Source: Acanthornis magna (lineage: Eukaryota; Chordata; Aves; Passeriformes; Acanthizidae). From it: a stretch of DNA of 64,000 bases. Both the position numbers and the translations under genes were made by a program. This document shows, in pieces, positions 1-13,090 of this stretch. The notes under the pieces were generated by a model. That model searched no databases. It worked only from the letters and a program-made list of their open reading frames with translations, and was not told where the DNA came from. The DNA lies in assembly GCA_036785705.1 (NCBI GenBank), contig JAWUZG010000015.1, positions 3,735,001 through 3,799,000 on the forward strand. Reading direction: 5' to 3'. Position 1 is the stretch's first letter. Every line of letters starts with the position of its first letter.

Positions 1-3000
1 TGTCCTTATGCTGCTGAACTGTTCCTGGCTATTCCAAAAGTGGCAAAGTTCCCCCTGCGCTGAATTCTGGTGATAGCTTGCACTTCTAAAGGCACTGCTA
101 CATTTGCATGTTGTGTTTGTTTTGCATTTAAGGGAGTGCGGGTTTTGAAAAAATTTGCTTATATTGGTTTTTCAATGAATTCTGCAAAACTGGACTTTGG
201 AGGCTGAGATGGTGCTCATGGTAAGGGAAAAAAAAAGGCTTGAAAAATGGTTCCTGTAAATTTGTTAAAGGTCCATGTAGCAGTGCTGCAATGGCTTTCG
301 GAACAGTTTTTGAAAAATAAAAATGGTGTGGAGGAAGGCAATGGGAACAATGTAACACAAAATGGGGTAAACTTTGAGACTTTGTCTTTCTATACATTAT
401 TCATCATGGCTCGTGAAAGGCGACTTGGCTTCTCTTGTGTTTTTGACGGCCAATTGGAAATGGTGAAAATGTTTGTAACTTCTATTGTGTTTTTTTCTAA
501 TTAGACAAGGCAAATAGTTTATGAAGAGCAAGGACAGAATTAATCATGGGCTCTTGCTCATCACAGCTGTGCTCTGAATGCCTGACAGAGCCACTTTATG
601 GCATATAATTCAACATATAGAATAAATGCAGTACAAAGGACAGAGTTTTGAAAGCATTTTCAGTGGCGATCACGTTGTTTTGCAAAGTCCTGAGCATAAC
701 TGATTACAATTGAACTGAATGGGAGCTGTGAGATGCTTTGGAAAGTGAAATCCTCGCTGGCATTTCCAAAGAGGAGATCTGAATCTGGATTACAGCTTTT
801 TGTGCAATTTGGATATAATTTCCATGTCTAATTTGGTGGGTGCATAAATGTATTGAGTGTTTTCTGCAGGCAGTTGGTTACCTAAGCATCCAACTCTCTC
901 TTTGGGTTTAAAAGCATAGAAATCAGGAGGTTCTGATTGTACTTTCAAGTCATATGATTAAAGTCTTCCTTCTGTGTCAATCTGAAGACTAGAAGCTGTA
1001 TTTGTATTCCATATGAACTATATGTATGTTTTTCTGAATGATCTGTTGCCACTAGCAATTGTAATTAATGTTTCTTATTAACTTCACAATGTATACAACT
1101 TGGTATCAGCTTTTTAATGAAATATTAACTTATTTATTGCTCTTCCACTCTTTTTCTTTCATTTTAGAGCAAATCTGAAAGACTTCTGATGTTCTACTTT
1201 AATTGTAAAAGCCCTCTCCTATTTTTCCTTAGTAGGAGGGCCCACACTTTCTAATAACATTACCCTTTGCATGGTATCACACTGGTTTAGCTTTGCAGGG
1301 TGGCTTCTCAGTCTATTTCTCTTTTCAGAAGGAAATACTTCCAAAGTGGCTTCTCGGTCTTTTACCTGAGTCAGACTTCAGAAGTGATCAGTGATAATTT
1401 TCCCCTGCAAATGGCCATTTGTCTGCCTTGTACCTGGTGGCACTCAATAACTGACCTACAAGCCCAAATTCTGTCTAGATGTGCAAAGCCCATTAATTTG
1501 CATATTTAAGTATCTGTGTCCACACTTTAAAGGTCTGGTTTAAGTCACTTTGAGTATGCTACTGACAGGCAGAAGTGTGAGCCTAAGTGTTAGTTCATAA
1601 AACGCCTTGCAGAAAAGAAAGGGATTTATTCTCTATTACAACATTATTATATTGCAGGGATGTCTGTGAATTTCAGGCTGATGTGAAAACTGAATTAAAT
1701 GAAAGCGTGGCTTGTTTGGCTCTCAGTTCATCTCTGGCTAGAACAAAATGTTCACAGGTTTCCACTGGATTTGTTGGTGCTTGTATATAGTATTCTAAAG
1801 CACCTGACTTAAACTCTGCCAGCTCTGGTTGGCAATACTGGAACATTGCAACTGCACAGATTAGAATTTCAGAGAGGTGAGATAAGTGTCTGATCGTGTG
1901 GGTGCCTTGTGAACACAAACCCAGTCTTTCAAAATCTGCCCCAGCTGTCCCACGTCATGTGGTGTGAGCATGTTGTGGCTGTTGGGTCCAATGCACTTTT
2001 GATTATCAGTTTTTAAAGCACTGGTTTTCACAGAGTGGAAGAGGAATCTTGATTTGCTTATTGTGTTATCAGCAGACAGGTTTCCAACGTGCTTTTCTCA
2101 GTGTCTGGTACCATCCACACTGGTGTTTAGAATTTAGGAGAGCTGAGATCCCCACAAGAGATGATGGAAAACAAACCCGGTGCTCCTTACTGGTGTTTGT
2201 TACTTATTTAGTATAGCAATTCAAAGTTTCACTGGGTTCAGAAGTGCCAAACCAGCACATTTTATACTCCTCAAAAAAAAAAAAAAAAAAAAAATTTAAA
2301 AATCAGCTTCTGGAAGTGAAGAACATCTGCATCTAAAACACGCCAATTAGCAAGAAGACACGAGTGATGCTAACGCGCTCGCTCTATTTTTGGTCACTGC
2401 CTACGTGATCAGGAAAGAAACAGAATGCTATGGCTTTGATTAACTCTTCTCATTCCCTGTTAAAGGCATTTCTTCTTGTTCTCAGTAGAGAAAGGTTGAT
2501 GAACAAAGCAACTCCATGAAGATGTATAAATATGGCTGGAATCAAGCAGATTTATGGTCAAGTGCAGTTTGCTTGATATATTTACTAAATAGTCTGCAGG
2601 CTACTGACTGTGATAGACTGTACCCTGCCATTCAGAAGGCCAACAGAAGGCCTATTATATTTACATAAATTGTATTTCTACAGCTAAAGCTTGAATTTTC
2701 ACATCTACAGTTTTTATTTAGTTTTGACTTCTGTCATGTTACTTGCTATTGTCTTTTAAGGTTTTCAGGATTGACCTGAGTTAATGTTCAATTTGAGCAG
2801 AAATAACTATAATGAAATGGCAGCTCCTGGTACCTTCAGCTCTACCAATGCATTATCCATAAGATTTTGAGACCAGTAAACTGATATGAAACTGTGTTGG
2901 CAGAAGAAATCTTAGTAGAATCTCTCCAGCTCAATTCACTGTCAGAGAACAGATGTGGGGTTGTTGTGGTTTAAGCATGGCTTCCTTTTAAATGTTTTTT

Positions 3001-5091
3001 TGTTTGTTTAGTTGTGTGGGTTTTTAGTAACTTTTAAAATGAAATTATTGTCTTTTTCTGAAGTCATTTATTGAAAAGTCTGTTGAGAACATCCTCCAGA
3101 CAATGGAAAACCATAAATTTCTAATACATTATAATCTTTTAGCTCATCAGTCTGTGTGTCTAAATATTTCACAAGCACAATGCTGATTATGAAGATACTT
3201 CAACTGGAAGTTGAATTGGGTTCCCAACACATGTAAGCAGTAGGAAATAATTTAGGTACTTGGAGTTTATGTGAACTCTGTTGGAGCTGTTCAAGGCTTA
3301 GCCGGAGAGTTTGTGTGACTTCTCAGGCATGTGCAGAATATGAATATTTTGGCTACATTTGCTCTGTTCCTTCCTCCCAGAGGTCAGGTGCTGTCCATAG
3401 ATGACACCAAACAATTGCCATCCATCCCTGGTGGCCTGACCCAGCCCCTTGGAAGTGAAGGCAAAACTCCCCATGGATTCTGTAGTGTTTCAAACAAAGC
3501 CATTAGCAGCAGTGGAGGCTCTGCACCTGTCAGAGTTGCTGTTCCTTAATGGCTTTGAAGCTGATTTACAAATACTTTAGCGTTGTTTTATCTCAAATGT
3601 TTAGCAATTTTCCTGGTCCTGTCAGGTAAAACAAACTCAGGTGTTAATTATTGTTATTCCAAGTGTAGCATGTGGAGAAATGAAAAATGTCTTGCAGGTA
3701 CAGCAATAAAATGAAATCCTAATTAGTCTTTGGGTAAAACTGACATCAAAAGAGGGCACTAGTCCTCCACTGAACCCAGGTGTGGTGTGTTCCCAGGTTT
3801 CTCTTTCTGTAAGTGTGGAGCACTGGTGATAGAACAGTTATCTTTTTGGGCTGGAGTGATATCTGTATTTATTCATATTTGCAATTTCAGTGGAATCCTT
3901 CCAACACGATTTATGAGATCTTGAATAGTCTGTGAGATGAGGAACAGGAAAGCTCACTGCAGAGCAGCAGAAGCCTCTATTTTAATCCTTCAGATCGGGG
4001 GGTGGCATAGCCTTGTTATTAGTGGTGTAATAGATGTGACCTTTTAAAGGGACTGCTTAAGTTATGCAAAACTACCCAGAATAGGGCAGCAGACACTTTA
4101 AACTGCTTTTTCTGCACCAAGAGTGGGGTGGCTTGGAGAGACCCCCATGGTGCTTTCACAGGCTCTGTCACAGAGCCCACTGAAATGAATGAGAAGATGA
4201 CTTCAGAGCTAAATTTTGCTGGGTTTTGGGCCTTGCTTAGGTAGCTCACATCATCTTTTTCTGTGCTGCTGAGCAGTGGGTCCCTTAGTACCTCGAAACT
4301 GCATTGCTTTGGTCAGCAAGACTTACAGATGGTGACTAGCCCCAGTTTGTGGAAGAAATAAATAAACAGGAAAAAAAATTCAACATTTTTTTCTTGGTGA
4401 TGGCTCAAGGCCCATGGTTATTCTGGTCTTTGTGTTTCATGTGTGTTGGCTGTGGATCTTCCCTCGGGAAAGCAGATGGAGAAGTCTGCACAGCACTGGA
4501 AAATGACTGCAGTGTGGCAATTCAAACCCAGTTCAGCTGAAGCACAGGGAGCCAATGCCTCTGGCACCAATCTGCAGAGGGCTCAAAGAGATCTGTGATG
4601 GTCACACTGCTGCCACTGCTGCACAGAGCAGCTGAAGCCCTGAAATGGCTCAGCCCCAGTGTGATCTGAACATCCTGGAAAACAAGCAGTGCATTTGAGG
4701 GTAGTACCACTGTTAAATGGAGTTCTGCATTTATATATGAAGTATAATATTGTTCCAGCTACTTCCTTAGTTCCTTCACTTGAGCATTGACTTAAATGGG
4801 AGTATATTTTTTTTAAGGAAAGCCAACAGGTAACCCAACAAGAACAAGAAAGGATCCTACTCATACTAGTTATTCCAGCTGCAAATACAAATAATTAAAA
4901 AAAAAAATCAGTTTTTAAAACTGCCATTTTTAAATGCTATTATTTAAATGTCAGGCTTTTTTTCTGTGTTCCATGTTCCTTGAAATCAAGTACTGTACTT
5001 GATATTTATCCTAGAGCTTTTTAGGTTTCTCCCTTTAGTGCCTTTGGTGACCAGGATGTTCTATTAATATTTTAATTTGTGTGTCAGTGAT
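1..5091. other. Unique non-coding sequence, no gene seen
   Basis: AT-rich sequence with short open frames on both strands and no recognisable protein motif. It holds a 22-nt poly-A run at 2273-2294 and a weak hairpin at 1211-1241. Two stretches (about 709-730 and 4786-4803) resemble a short motif I associate with ancient amniote repeats, but they are too short to call. No CR1 or LTR was recognised here. Confidence 0.6.
2273..2294. repeat. Poly-A homopolymer, 22 nt
   Basis: An uninterrupted run of 22 A residues. No retroposed gene or SINE body was recognised upstream, so it is annotated only as a homopolymer. Confidence 0.9.
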
Positions 5092-5096
5092 GTTGC
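5092..5096. repeat. Left target-site duplication of the solo LTR
   Basis: GTTGC lies directly before the LTR's first TG and is repeated exactly after its last CA at 5610-5614. Confidence 0.85.
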
Positions 5097-5609
5097 TGTC
5101 CTGGTTTCAGCTGGGATAGTTAATTTTCTTCCTCATAGATGGTACAGTGCTGGGGTTTGGATGTAGGATGAGAAAGGGGTTGGTATATAGCTCTTGCTGC
5201 ATTGTGCTTATACAAAGTCAAGAACTTTTCTCACTCTGCCTTCTCAGCGAGGGAATGGGGGACACAACAAGCTGGGAGGGGACACGGTTGGGACAAGTGA
5301 CCCCAACTGACCAAAGGGCTGTCCCAGACCAAAGGACTTCCTGCTCAATCTATAATTGGGGTGAGGTGGCCTGGGGGCAGTGGCCACTGCTCAGGGACTG
5401 TCTGGGCATTGTTCAGGAGTGGTGAGCAATTGGTACAAAACTTATTTTGTACATTCTTTTATCATTATTATTTTTCCTTCCTTTTCTGTCCTCTTAAACT
5501 GTCTTTATGTCACCCCACCTTATTTTTTTGGATTTTCTCCTCCATCCCACTGGGAGTGAGGCAGTGAGCAGCTGTGGGGTGTTTTGCTGCCTGCCCAGTA
5601 ACCACAGCA
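5097..5609 (+). mobile_element. Solo LTR of an avian ERVL-like endogenous retrovirus
   Basis: A 513-bp element starts with TGTCCTGG and ends in ACCACAGCA, so it has the canonical TG...CA ends. It is flanked by the identical pentamer GTTGC at 5092-5096 and 5610-5614. A 5-bp duplication is the size produced by ERVL/class III integrases, whereas 4 bp is typical of gamma-like and 6 bp of alpha/ERVK-like elements. Internal landmarks fit an LTR: a TATA-like TATAAT at 5351-5356, then a T-rich segment with a degraded polyadenylation-signal position (CTTAAA near 5493) and a downstream T/C-rich stretch. I recognise the body as a family common in songbird genomes. No internal gag/pol sequence or second LTR is present, so this is a solo LTR left by recombination between the two LTRs of a provirus. 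The frames inside it (for example 5147-5425) are not genes. Confidence 0.88.
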
Positions 5610-5614
5610 GTTGC
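5610..5614. repeat. Right target-site duplication of the solo LTR
   Basis: GTTGC lies directly after the terminal CA of the LTR and is identical to 5092-5096. Confidence 0.85.
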
Positions 5615-7314
5615 TTAAGATTCAGTGGAAACACTGAAAACCTCTGGCTTAAACTCTGAATTTAGGTCTGGTACAACTAGATAATGACTAGGCATCAAAG
5701 GGTTCAGATACCTTTGCTTTATAATTGATCTCTCTTACATACATATCAAAATTTCTTTCAAAATTTAAAACAGCCTCAGGCTTTCCCCATATAAAAAGTG
5801 AATCTTGCCTTTCCCATATTTAAAGAGTTGATTCCGGAGAGGTTTGCCAGTGTTTGGTTCCTCTTAAATGCTTGCTATTTCTGTACAATTCCCTGAAGTA
5901 CATGATGGTTTATTTGATTTCATTAACATTTGGAAAGGATTTGAGGAATTGCATGGTTTGGTCACTACAGTAAAAGGATAATAATGCTCTTGGGAGCAGC
6001 TGAATGTGGAAATTGCATGTGAGAAGCTGCGTGTCCATCCTTGGAGGCTGTAACAGCCTCTCTCTACGGTGTGCTATAAAGTTTTAACTGCTCTAATCAG
6101 CCAGGACCATCACTACCACTCATGTCAGAGGAATGGCTCTCTCCTATGATAACATCTCAGGGCTGTTCTCATTGATGGCCCTGCCTATATATCATTTTCC
6201 AAGCATGAGACCATGTTCGAGCCCAAACTCGTTGCATATTGAAATAATTTGGAGGGAAGGCCACCATGAGAGGAGGACTGGCTGGGATCTGGCACTGAAT
6301 GGGGAAAGCTTGGATCCACATTCCCTCTTTCCATGCCTTCAAGCACGCCTGTATTACAAGCACAGTTATAAAACCATTTTCTTTATCCAGCCATCTCTTT
6401 CACCAGCTGCATAATGCCCTGAACGGTGTCACAGTGCCAGAGCAGGATGGTTAGCCAGTTCTCTTTCTTAACAGAAAGGGAAGGAAGGCAGCAGGGGTGC
6501 TGGAGGCAGGTGAGCTGCATTAACACCTGACCAGCAGTGGCAGCCCCCAGTGTGCTCTGGGCTGCTCTTCCACGAGTGCTTTAAGCTCTCGTGGTTCATG
6601 TGAACCAGCTGAGAGGTGTTGATGTGACTCCTGTACTTCAGCAGTGTCTCACAAAGGTGTTTGTGGAGTCTTACAAGTTTGGCAGGGATGTGGAGGGACT
6701 TGTGGGACGTGGCACACTTTGAGCAAATCCCTATTGCTTAGTAGTATTTAGATAGGATTTTGCAAGACCTCAGAAGAGGATGCAGTGATTCCTGTGTCAT
6801 AACTTGTTGCAGTGGCCTGCCCCAGAGACTTTCCAGCATTGCTTGCAGCCATGGGAAATTGCACTTAAAAGGAGCTGCTATCGCAGCAGCCCAGGCTGGC
6901 AGCAAGAATAAAGCAGCGTGTGGCCTGCAGCGTGTTCCTTGCTCGGGATCACTGCCTGGGAACCAGCAAAAGGGGTGCAATGCTGGTGGAGGAGTATTGA
7001 AGTTGTCTCTCTCCCTTTTTGAACTTGGTCCTTATATTTCAACACAGTTGTGTACGTTACCCAGCACTTGAGAGGATAATACAGGGCTTTATCTCAAATC
7101 TTTGAAAACTGCTTACCTTAGAGTCTGAAATGCTGTATCTGATAGCAGCCACTTCTTGGGAGCAGGGCAGCCCTGCTCCAAATTAAAAAGGAAAAACTTA
7201 ACTTTATTTTTCCTTTCTTTTAGAAGCCAACACTGTGAATGTGGCACAGAAAAACTTACCAGCCTCCTGTCACTGTAGTCTCTTGTGCTACAGAGATTTG
7301 AGCTACAGTTTACA

Positions 7315-7358
7315 TCCCTCCCTCCCCTCTCTGCCCTTCCCTCCCCACCTCTTCTCCC
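7315..7358. repeat. Polypyrimidine tract, C/T-rich on the plus strand
   Basis: About 44 nt of C and T with only one G and one A interruption, rich in CCCTCC runs. It is low-complexity sequence of the kind that can form triplex DNA. Confidence 0.8.
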
Positions 7359-7828
7359 GGCACCATACATGTGTTTAATCTTAGACATGGATGTAAACCT
7401 GTCTATTCCTTATTTTGCATCCTTCGAGTATTATTATAATCAGCCCAGTTTATTAAGAATTAATGCCCCTTCGTGAACAGAGGATAATGGAATGGCCACA
7501 TTTCCTCTTGTGCTGGACTGTGATTTACTAATAGGAGCTTCTAGGGGAAGGATCATAAAAGAGTGAGGCCCCCACCTCTGGATTAATATTTAATCAGGTG
7601 TTAAGAGAGCCTTGTGTTGGATCCTAGAGTTGCTAGCAGAAACCTGCAGGGGAAATGAGAGGGTCCTGCATCTTAAAGGGGCAATGCAATTATAATTAAA
7701 GGCTTGATCCAAAGCCCACGGACATAAATGAAAAGTTCCTGTTGATTTGAAGACCTTTGGATCTGGCCCAGAGGGAACCAAAAATAATGAATGTTTTTTG
7801 TATGTGAGACATAGAAAGACAGGCTTCC

Positions 7829-7844
7829 TTATATATATATATAA
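7829..7844. repeat. Short (TA)n microsatellite
   Basis: Alternating T and A for about 14 nt inside an AT-rich stretch. Confidence 0.75.
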
Positions 7845-10800
7845 TTATTTCAAAAGTATCAAACAAAGTTAACATGCATGGTCTAAATTTAAAATGAATG
7901 GGATGGAAGAGAGCTGCTGCCAAAAACACGCGTCAAACGAGCTGGGGGCCAAACTGTTCCAAACTTTTTAGATCTGTGAACGTGAATTCAGATGGCCTAT
8001 TTCTTGTATCTCATGGCTGGATAAGCTGCACTGAGAGAAGTGTGGCAGTTTACTTGTTCCAAGTCTCTTTGTGGTTTGTGGACTATAGCTCAATAATCTG
8101 TTTTTAAGCAGGCACAGATCAGCTCCCTTCAGTTTACAAACCTAAATCAGCTGTGCCACACCCTCTGCAGCCCTGTGCTCCTGCAGGAGCAGCTCAGGTA
8201 GGATGCTCTGGGTGGGACACAGCCCTGCAGGCCACCAGAGCAGAAGTGCAGGTGGCTCATCTGACTGAGCATCTTGTAAATCCAATTTCTGCAAAGCAAG
8301 TGCCTTTTTCAGTCACTGCATCATGTTCCCAGTTCTGTCACTGGGCTGTTTCATAGTAAAGCTGGGCATATGGATTTTTAAGAGCTTACATTACGTTCTT
8401 GACTTGGAACAGGGTGTTGGGGGGTGTGTTGTTGGTCAGTGTAGTTTATTGCTGGGTTTTAAACTGCCCAATAAGAAAAACCTCCAACTGATGTGAAACC
8501 CCCTATAGGCAGAAATGAGGCAAAAATGAGGGTGGTGCTGAGGCTCTCCTCTCCAGATGAGGAGGGAAAGAAGGGGCTGCTCTGCCCCTGTAGTGCCTGA
8601 GAGAGAATGAAGTTTGGCCATGGCAGATCTCTCTTCTTGCTACAGAGAACACTTCACTTTCTGGTGAGTGTGTGGCGAGGGCTGCCCAGCTGAGCTGATC
8701 TGTATGATCTTGTGCCATCCTTTAAACCTGGCCTTTCAAACCAATATCCTCAGTATGGATGGAAGCACATCCATTCCCCCAGGAAGATGCACAGGAAGGT
8801 GCTTGGTGTGGCTCTCTGCATTTCAGCGCAGCCTGTCGTGTCCTAGGTCACTGTGCTGCCATTGATCTCAGTTTGCATCTGCTCTCCATCTCTGCTGGTT
8901 TGGCATTTGCGCTAAATATAGCACAGACAGGGGACACTGATTAGGGCTGTGTTTGTGTCAATAAATCTCCTCTCCCTCTCTGTGCATCCTGGGGATGCCT
9001 TACACCGGGTACCTTGTGCAGTGCAATATGGAATGATGACACGGTGCACTACAAACTGTTAATTTAGAGAATCCACCGGTATTCCTTCAATTGATTTTGG
9101 CTATTTGCATTTAAAAAAGTAAATCCTGTATCAGAGTGTAGATTTAGCTCTAAAACACAGTTAAAATACTTATATGAGTGATAAATAATTTGACAGAATT
9201 TTGGTTGTGCACTTTCTGGTCTTTATTATGTGTTTTTGCAATTACATTTTGAGCATGGATTCTAGTTTTCTTGCAAAGTTACAACCTAGACTTCAACAAA
9301 GACCCATAAAATGCTGCATCTTCCAAAACAGCAGTGGAACTGGATTTCCTTACTTTGGAACTGGAGATGTTTAGTTCGAATAGCAAAATTCTTAAGAGCT
9401 GTATCTAAACCAAATATATCCATAACACACATCTTCACTCTTTTTTCCCACAATCATCTTTTAATTCATTGGATGCTTCTGCTTTCGTGGGGGAAATTGG
9501 AAATGTTTTATGGAGAATTTTTAAACTATTTATTTGTGAGTTTTCCCCAACCTGTCCTTTTGGAGTTAGAAATTAGATTTCATGCATTGAAATTTACAGC
9601 TACAGAAGATTTTTTCATTTCAGATTTATACTGAAAAAGTTTATTTGATTGTACCTTCGAGTTTTCATCAACTAAAGGCAATATAAAATAGGTTGTATGA
9701 TTTTTTTGGGTTTGGTTTTATCATCTTGAGGTCTTTGCAGCAAAAAGATAGGATGCCAATTTCGACATTTTGAAGTATTACAGTACAGTCAATATCTATG
9801 AGACTCCACAGCACAGAGGTACAGGGATAAAGAGGGCATGTGCCAGGCAGGAAAAGCAGGAAGCAGGGATGGATGTGGAATGTGCATCCACCAGATCTCA
9901 ACTGTGCTCCTGAACCACAGAGCTAAACAGCTGCCTCCCTCCTAATGATTGCTCCCAGAGAAAGACTGTCCCTGAAAACCTCTTTCCAACACCATCTAAT
10001 AGGCAAGGCTTATTTCAGAGTTTTATTCCAGCTCATTTAAGTTTAGGGACCTTCCCCGTAGCTCATTAATCTCAAGGAAAAATGCAGATGAGAGAGGTTC
10101 AGCTGCTGTGCAGCCACTGCAGATGAATCTGGGCAAGGTCTTTTCTTTCCTCCTGCTGGCTGGAGGTCAGGAGCCGTGGCTGAATTAAAACACCTCAACA
10201 GAGCAATGCCCAATTACACAGCCTCTTGTAAGGGTTGGAGATTGCCAGACCCCATTACTATTGGATAGGAAGAGCTGGATCTCCCCATCGTTTGGTGGGA
10301 GATGAGAAATGATCAAAGAAAACTGACTGGTGTTTGAAATGGAGTAGGGAAGGGACTTTTGCTTCTAATGAAACAGTAACAGCTGCTTTGTGATTCAGCC
10401 TGCTGCCCTTGCTTGAGAATAGTACCAAATTGTCCATTAGTGGCACATAGCATTGCAATAAAACTTATGAAAATTATTTATTGCTACATCAAGCTCTACA
10501 GTTCCTTCTTACAAAGCGAGATAAAGCAGAAATGGGGTAAAGGCCAAGCATTTAGCATTAAGTTCCCAAATACTAAGGTCTTACCTAATGTGCTATGTAT
10601 CCTTTGCAATTAAGAGTAGAAGTTAATGAAGTTTTTGACAGTCCTTATTTTTTCCCAGGGAAACTCTGGCAGTCTGGGGCTGGCCACATCTCCAATTCAT
10701 GCAAACCTCAGCCTTGCTAGAAAAGCTTCATTCTTTTCTCAGACCATACCTATTAACCTTGCTTTTCTTTTCTTTTTGAGATAGAAGGGATTTTTGCAGA

Positions 10801-12769
10801 TGTCTCTGTGAGGGAGTTTGTTGTCTGTGCAATTCTCAGCCAACCAGACCTTGTCCCCTCAATGTCTGAGAGCTTCAGTAGGTACTGGCAGGTGCCTGAC
10901 CTGAACAGGCAAAAGCCTCCTCCTTCCTGTGGTCGACGGGAACTTTGCCACTGACTTGTTAGAGTCAGGATTTCAGCCCTGATGTTCTCGAAGAGGTATT
11001 GATTCTGCATGGTGGAAAACACAACAAGGTAGTTTATCACAAAAACAAGCACAAATGTGCAAATAAAACCACAGAGATAATAAAGGTCAAAGCTGTTTAA
11101 TGGACCTTCATAAAGTTATGTACCACTTAAATCCTAATTAGCTCCAGTTTGGGGCATTTCAGTGGGATTTAACAAATAGGCTTGTGGAGAACCTCTGCAC
11201 AGGGTTGAATTTCAACCTTTGCAAGGCAAATGGGAGGAGGTTAGTTTACATTAGGCATCTGTGTATTTTGTTCCCAAAGTAGCATTTAGGAAAATGGCCA
11301 CAAACAGCACATGCTGTGTTATAGCTGGCAATTTAATCTGCAGGCAGGAACATATAAAATCCATGATAAGATGAAGTTTGAGTTGCTGTGAGTGCCCTAT
11401 AATGGAAGTACTCAACAAAAGCCAGAAGGCTGAGCAACAAGTGGCATTTCAAACCTCTGGGTTTACCACAGCCTCACGTACTTTGCAGGATGGATATTGT
11501 ACTTAGGTTTCTAGTATTTCAAATGCTTTATTTGTCGTGGAAACAACGGGGCTACATTAGCAGGGGTGGAGCCGAGTGGTGTTACTACAATGCAGGAAAA
11601 AAAATCAATTTATTCTGTGGCTTACAATTTATTTCATGGTTGGGGAAATATCAGTTTAAGTGATGATTATGTTCCCCAAGCATGTGGTACACTGGCTCTG
11701 TGTCTAATATAAACAATTACTGTATATGGGTTGCATGTGTGGTTATAATGTGGTGGTGTGGTGTGGTACTGAGATTTTATCAGGTCTGGGTTTGTCACAT
11801 TACTCACCAATCCAAACTTTCCCTTTGGTCAAATTCTTGGTATCTGTGCAGGTCATCCCAAATGAATGTGAGCAAAGCTTTTAGACTGCTGGTCTCCCAT
11901 CATATGTTCCATTGCTGACATATCCTGAATAGGAATATTATAAATTCAGTGTTTGATGAGTCCTTAAAAGTACTTGAGGGACTCTACCTGGAAGGATTGG
12001 CTTCATCATCAAAATCACATGGAATAAACTGTTAGAAAAAGAGGAAATGATAGGGTTTTTTAAGTCTGTGGATGTTATTTCTTTATAATGTGATTCTCTG
12101 TGGCATCTCAAGATTTTTGGCAATGCAGGGATAAGTGGTTTGAGCTCCTTGAAAATGCCCAGGGAACTGCCCTGTTCCATAGCAAGTTTAGTTCACAAGA
12201 CACTGTCCTTGCTACCAATTTCTGGGCTAATCCAGCCGTACTTACCATCTGTTCTCCGAATTTTCAACACAGAAAAATCAGTTTCAGTATTTCAAAATGT
12301 GGGAAATAAAGCCCTTCTCCTTGTTTCAACCTCATCCTTCCATCCTAGTGATGCATTTGGAGTTGCAGGGTCCAAGCCCCCATGCCCAGTCTGTCAAGGC
12401 AAGCAGAAGTGCTGTCAAGCCCTGCCTGTGGCTTTGTGTGCTCCCAGAGGCTCTTCCCTCCCCTGGCACAGCGTTGGGCAGGCGAGGAACAGCCAGGCTG
12501 ATGTGGTTCAGTGTGAAAAGGGCCCTGTCACAACGTCTGAAAATAGCCAAAGCTCTGCTTTTGGTCAGGCAGGAGAGGAGGGAAAGAGGGAGGGACAGGA
12601 CAGTGCTCCCTTGCCAGCAGGCAGATAAGAGTCACTATCTCAGTGTGGCATTTCAGTCTTGCCTCTTACTCCAGTCCCCATCCCCCATCCTCCCTTCAGC
12701 TTTAATATCTAGGTTTGTCTGATTTTAAACTGGGTTATTTGAATGTCAAACTTTCAATAACACTTTAAC

Positions 12770-13090
12770 AGAGGTGTCCATTAACCCATGCTAAATTACA
12801 GCAGAACATCTCTGGAAATACATGTGACATCCACATGAATACCAAATGAATTCATTAGGATCAGCGCTATTACAATGAATACCAAATGAAACCCACAATG
12901 ATGGGGACATCATCTCTCTGGGAATAATCGACAGCGTTCCTTTGGCACTAGTCAAACACATCAGCTGTTTGTTTCCACTGATGAGAGGTGGCAGTCTAGG
13001 TTTTGGTTAGATAAACAAATGATGACACCAATAATCACTTAGTTGGTGGCTGTAATGCTTAATAATCACATCCTGATATCATGCACACTA
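12770..13090. promoter_or_regulatory. Candidate conserved non-coding element with a 16-bp direct repeat
   Basis: The 16-mer ATGAATACCAAATGAA occurs exactly twice, at 12835-12850 and 12875-12890, a 40-bp period. Around it are an ATTACA, octamer-like and homeodomain-like AT words, a retained CpG in AGCGCT (12864-12869), and a second half with many AAT/ATCA cores and AATAATCAC twice (about 13030-13065). It lacks repeat signatures and open frames. The regulatory reading is inferred from composition and motif density; conservation was not tested. Confidence 0.3.

Larger units (their letters stand above)
5615..12769. other. Unique non-coding sequence, no gene seen
   Basis: No gene or interspersed repeat was recognised. 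Contents worth naming are an 11-of-12-bp inverted repeat at 6570-6594 overlapping a second one at 6593-6606, a 44-nt pyrimidine-rich tract at 7315-7358, a short TA repeat at 7829-7844, and a 16-bp palindrome at 8176-8191. A locally GC-rich patch at about 12140-12720 opens two overlapping frames of 162 and 141 codons; these look like chance frames. Confidence 0.55.

Noticed and set aside
2950..3010. GTTGTGGTTTAAGCATGGC, similar to the end of the LTR family read on the minus strand
   Set aside because: Similarity stops after about a dozen bases and no LTR body follows.
5147..5567. Open frames of 92 and 68 codons
   Set aside because: They lie inside the solo LTR, which has no coding function.
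12140..12722. Two overlapping plus-strand frames of 162 and 141 codons
   Set aside because: They overlap in different frames, there is also a minus-strand frame, and no motif or splice structure is visible.
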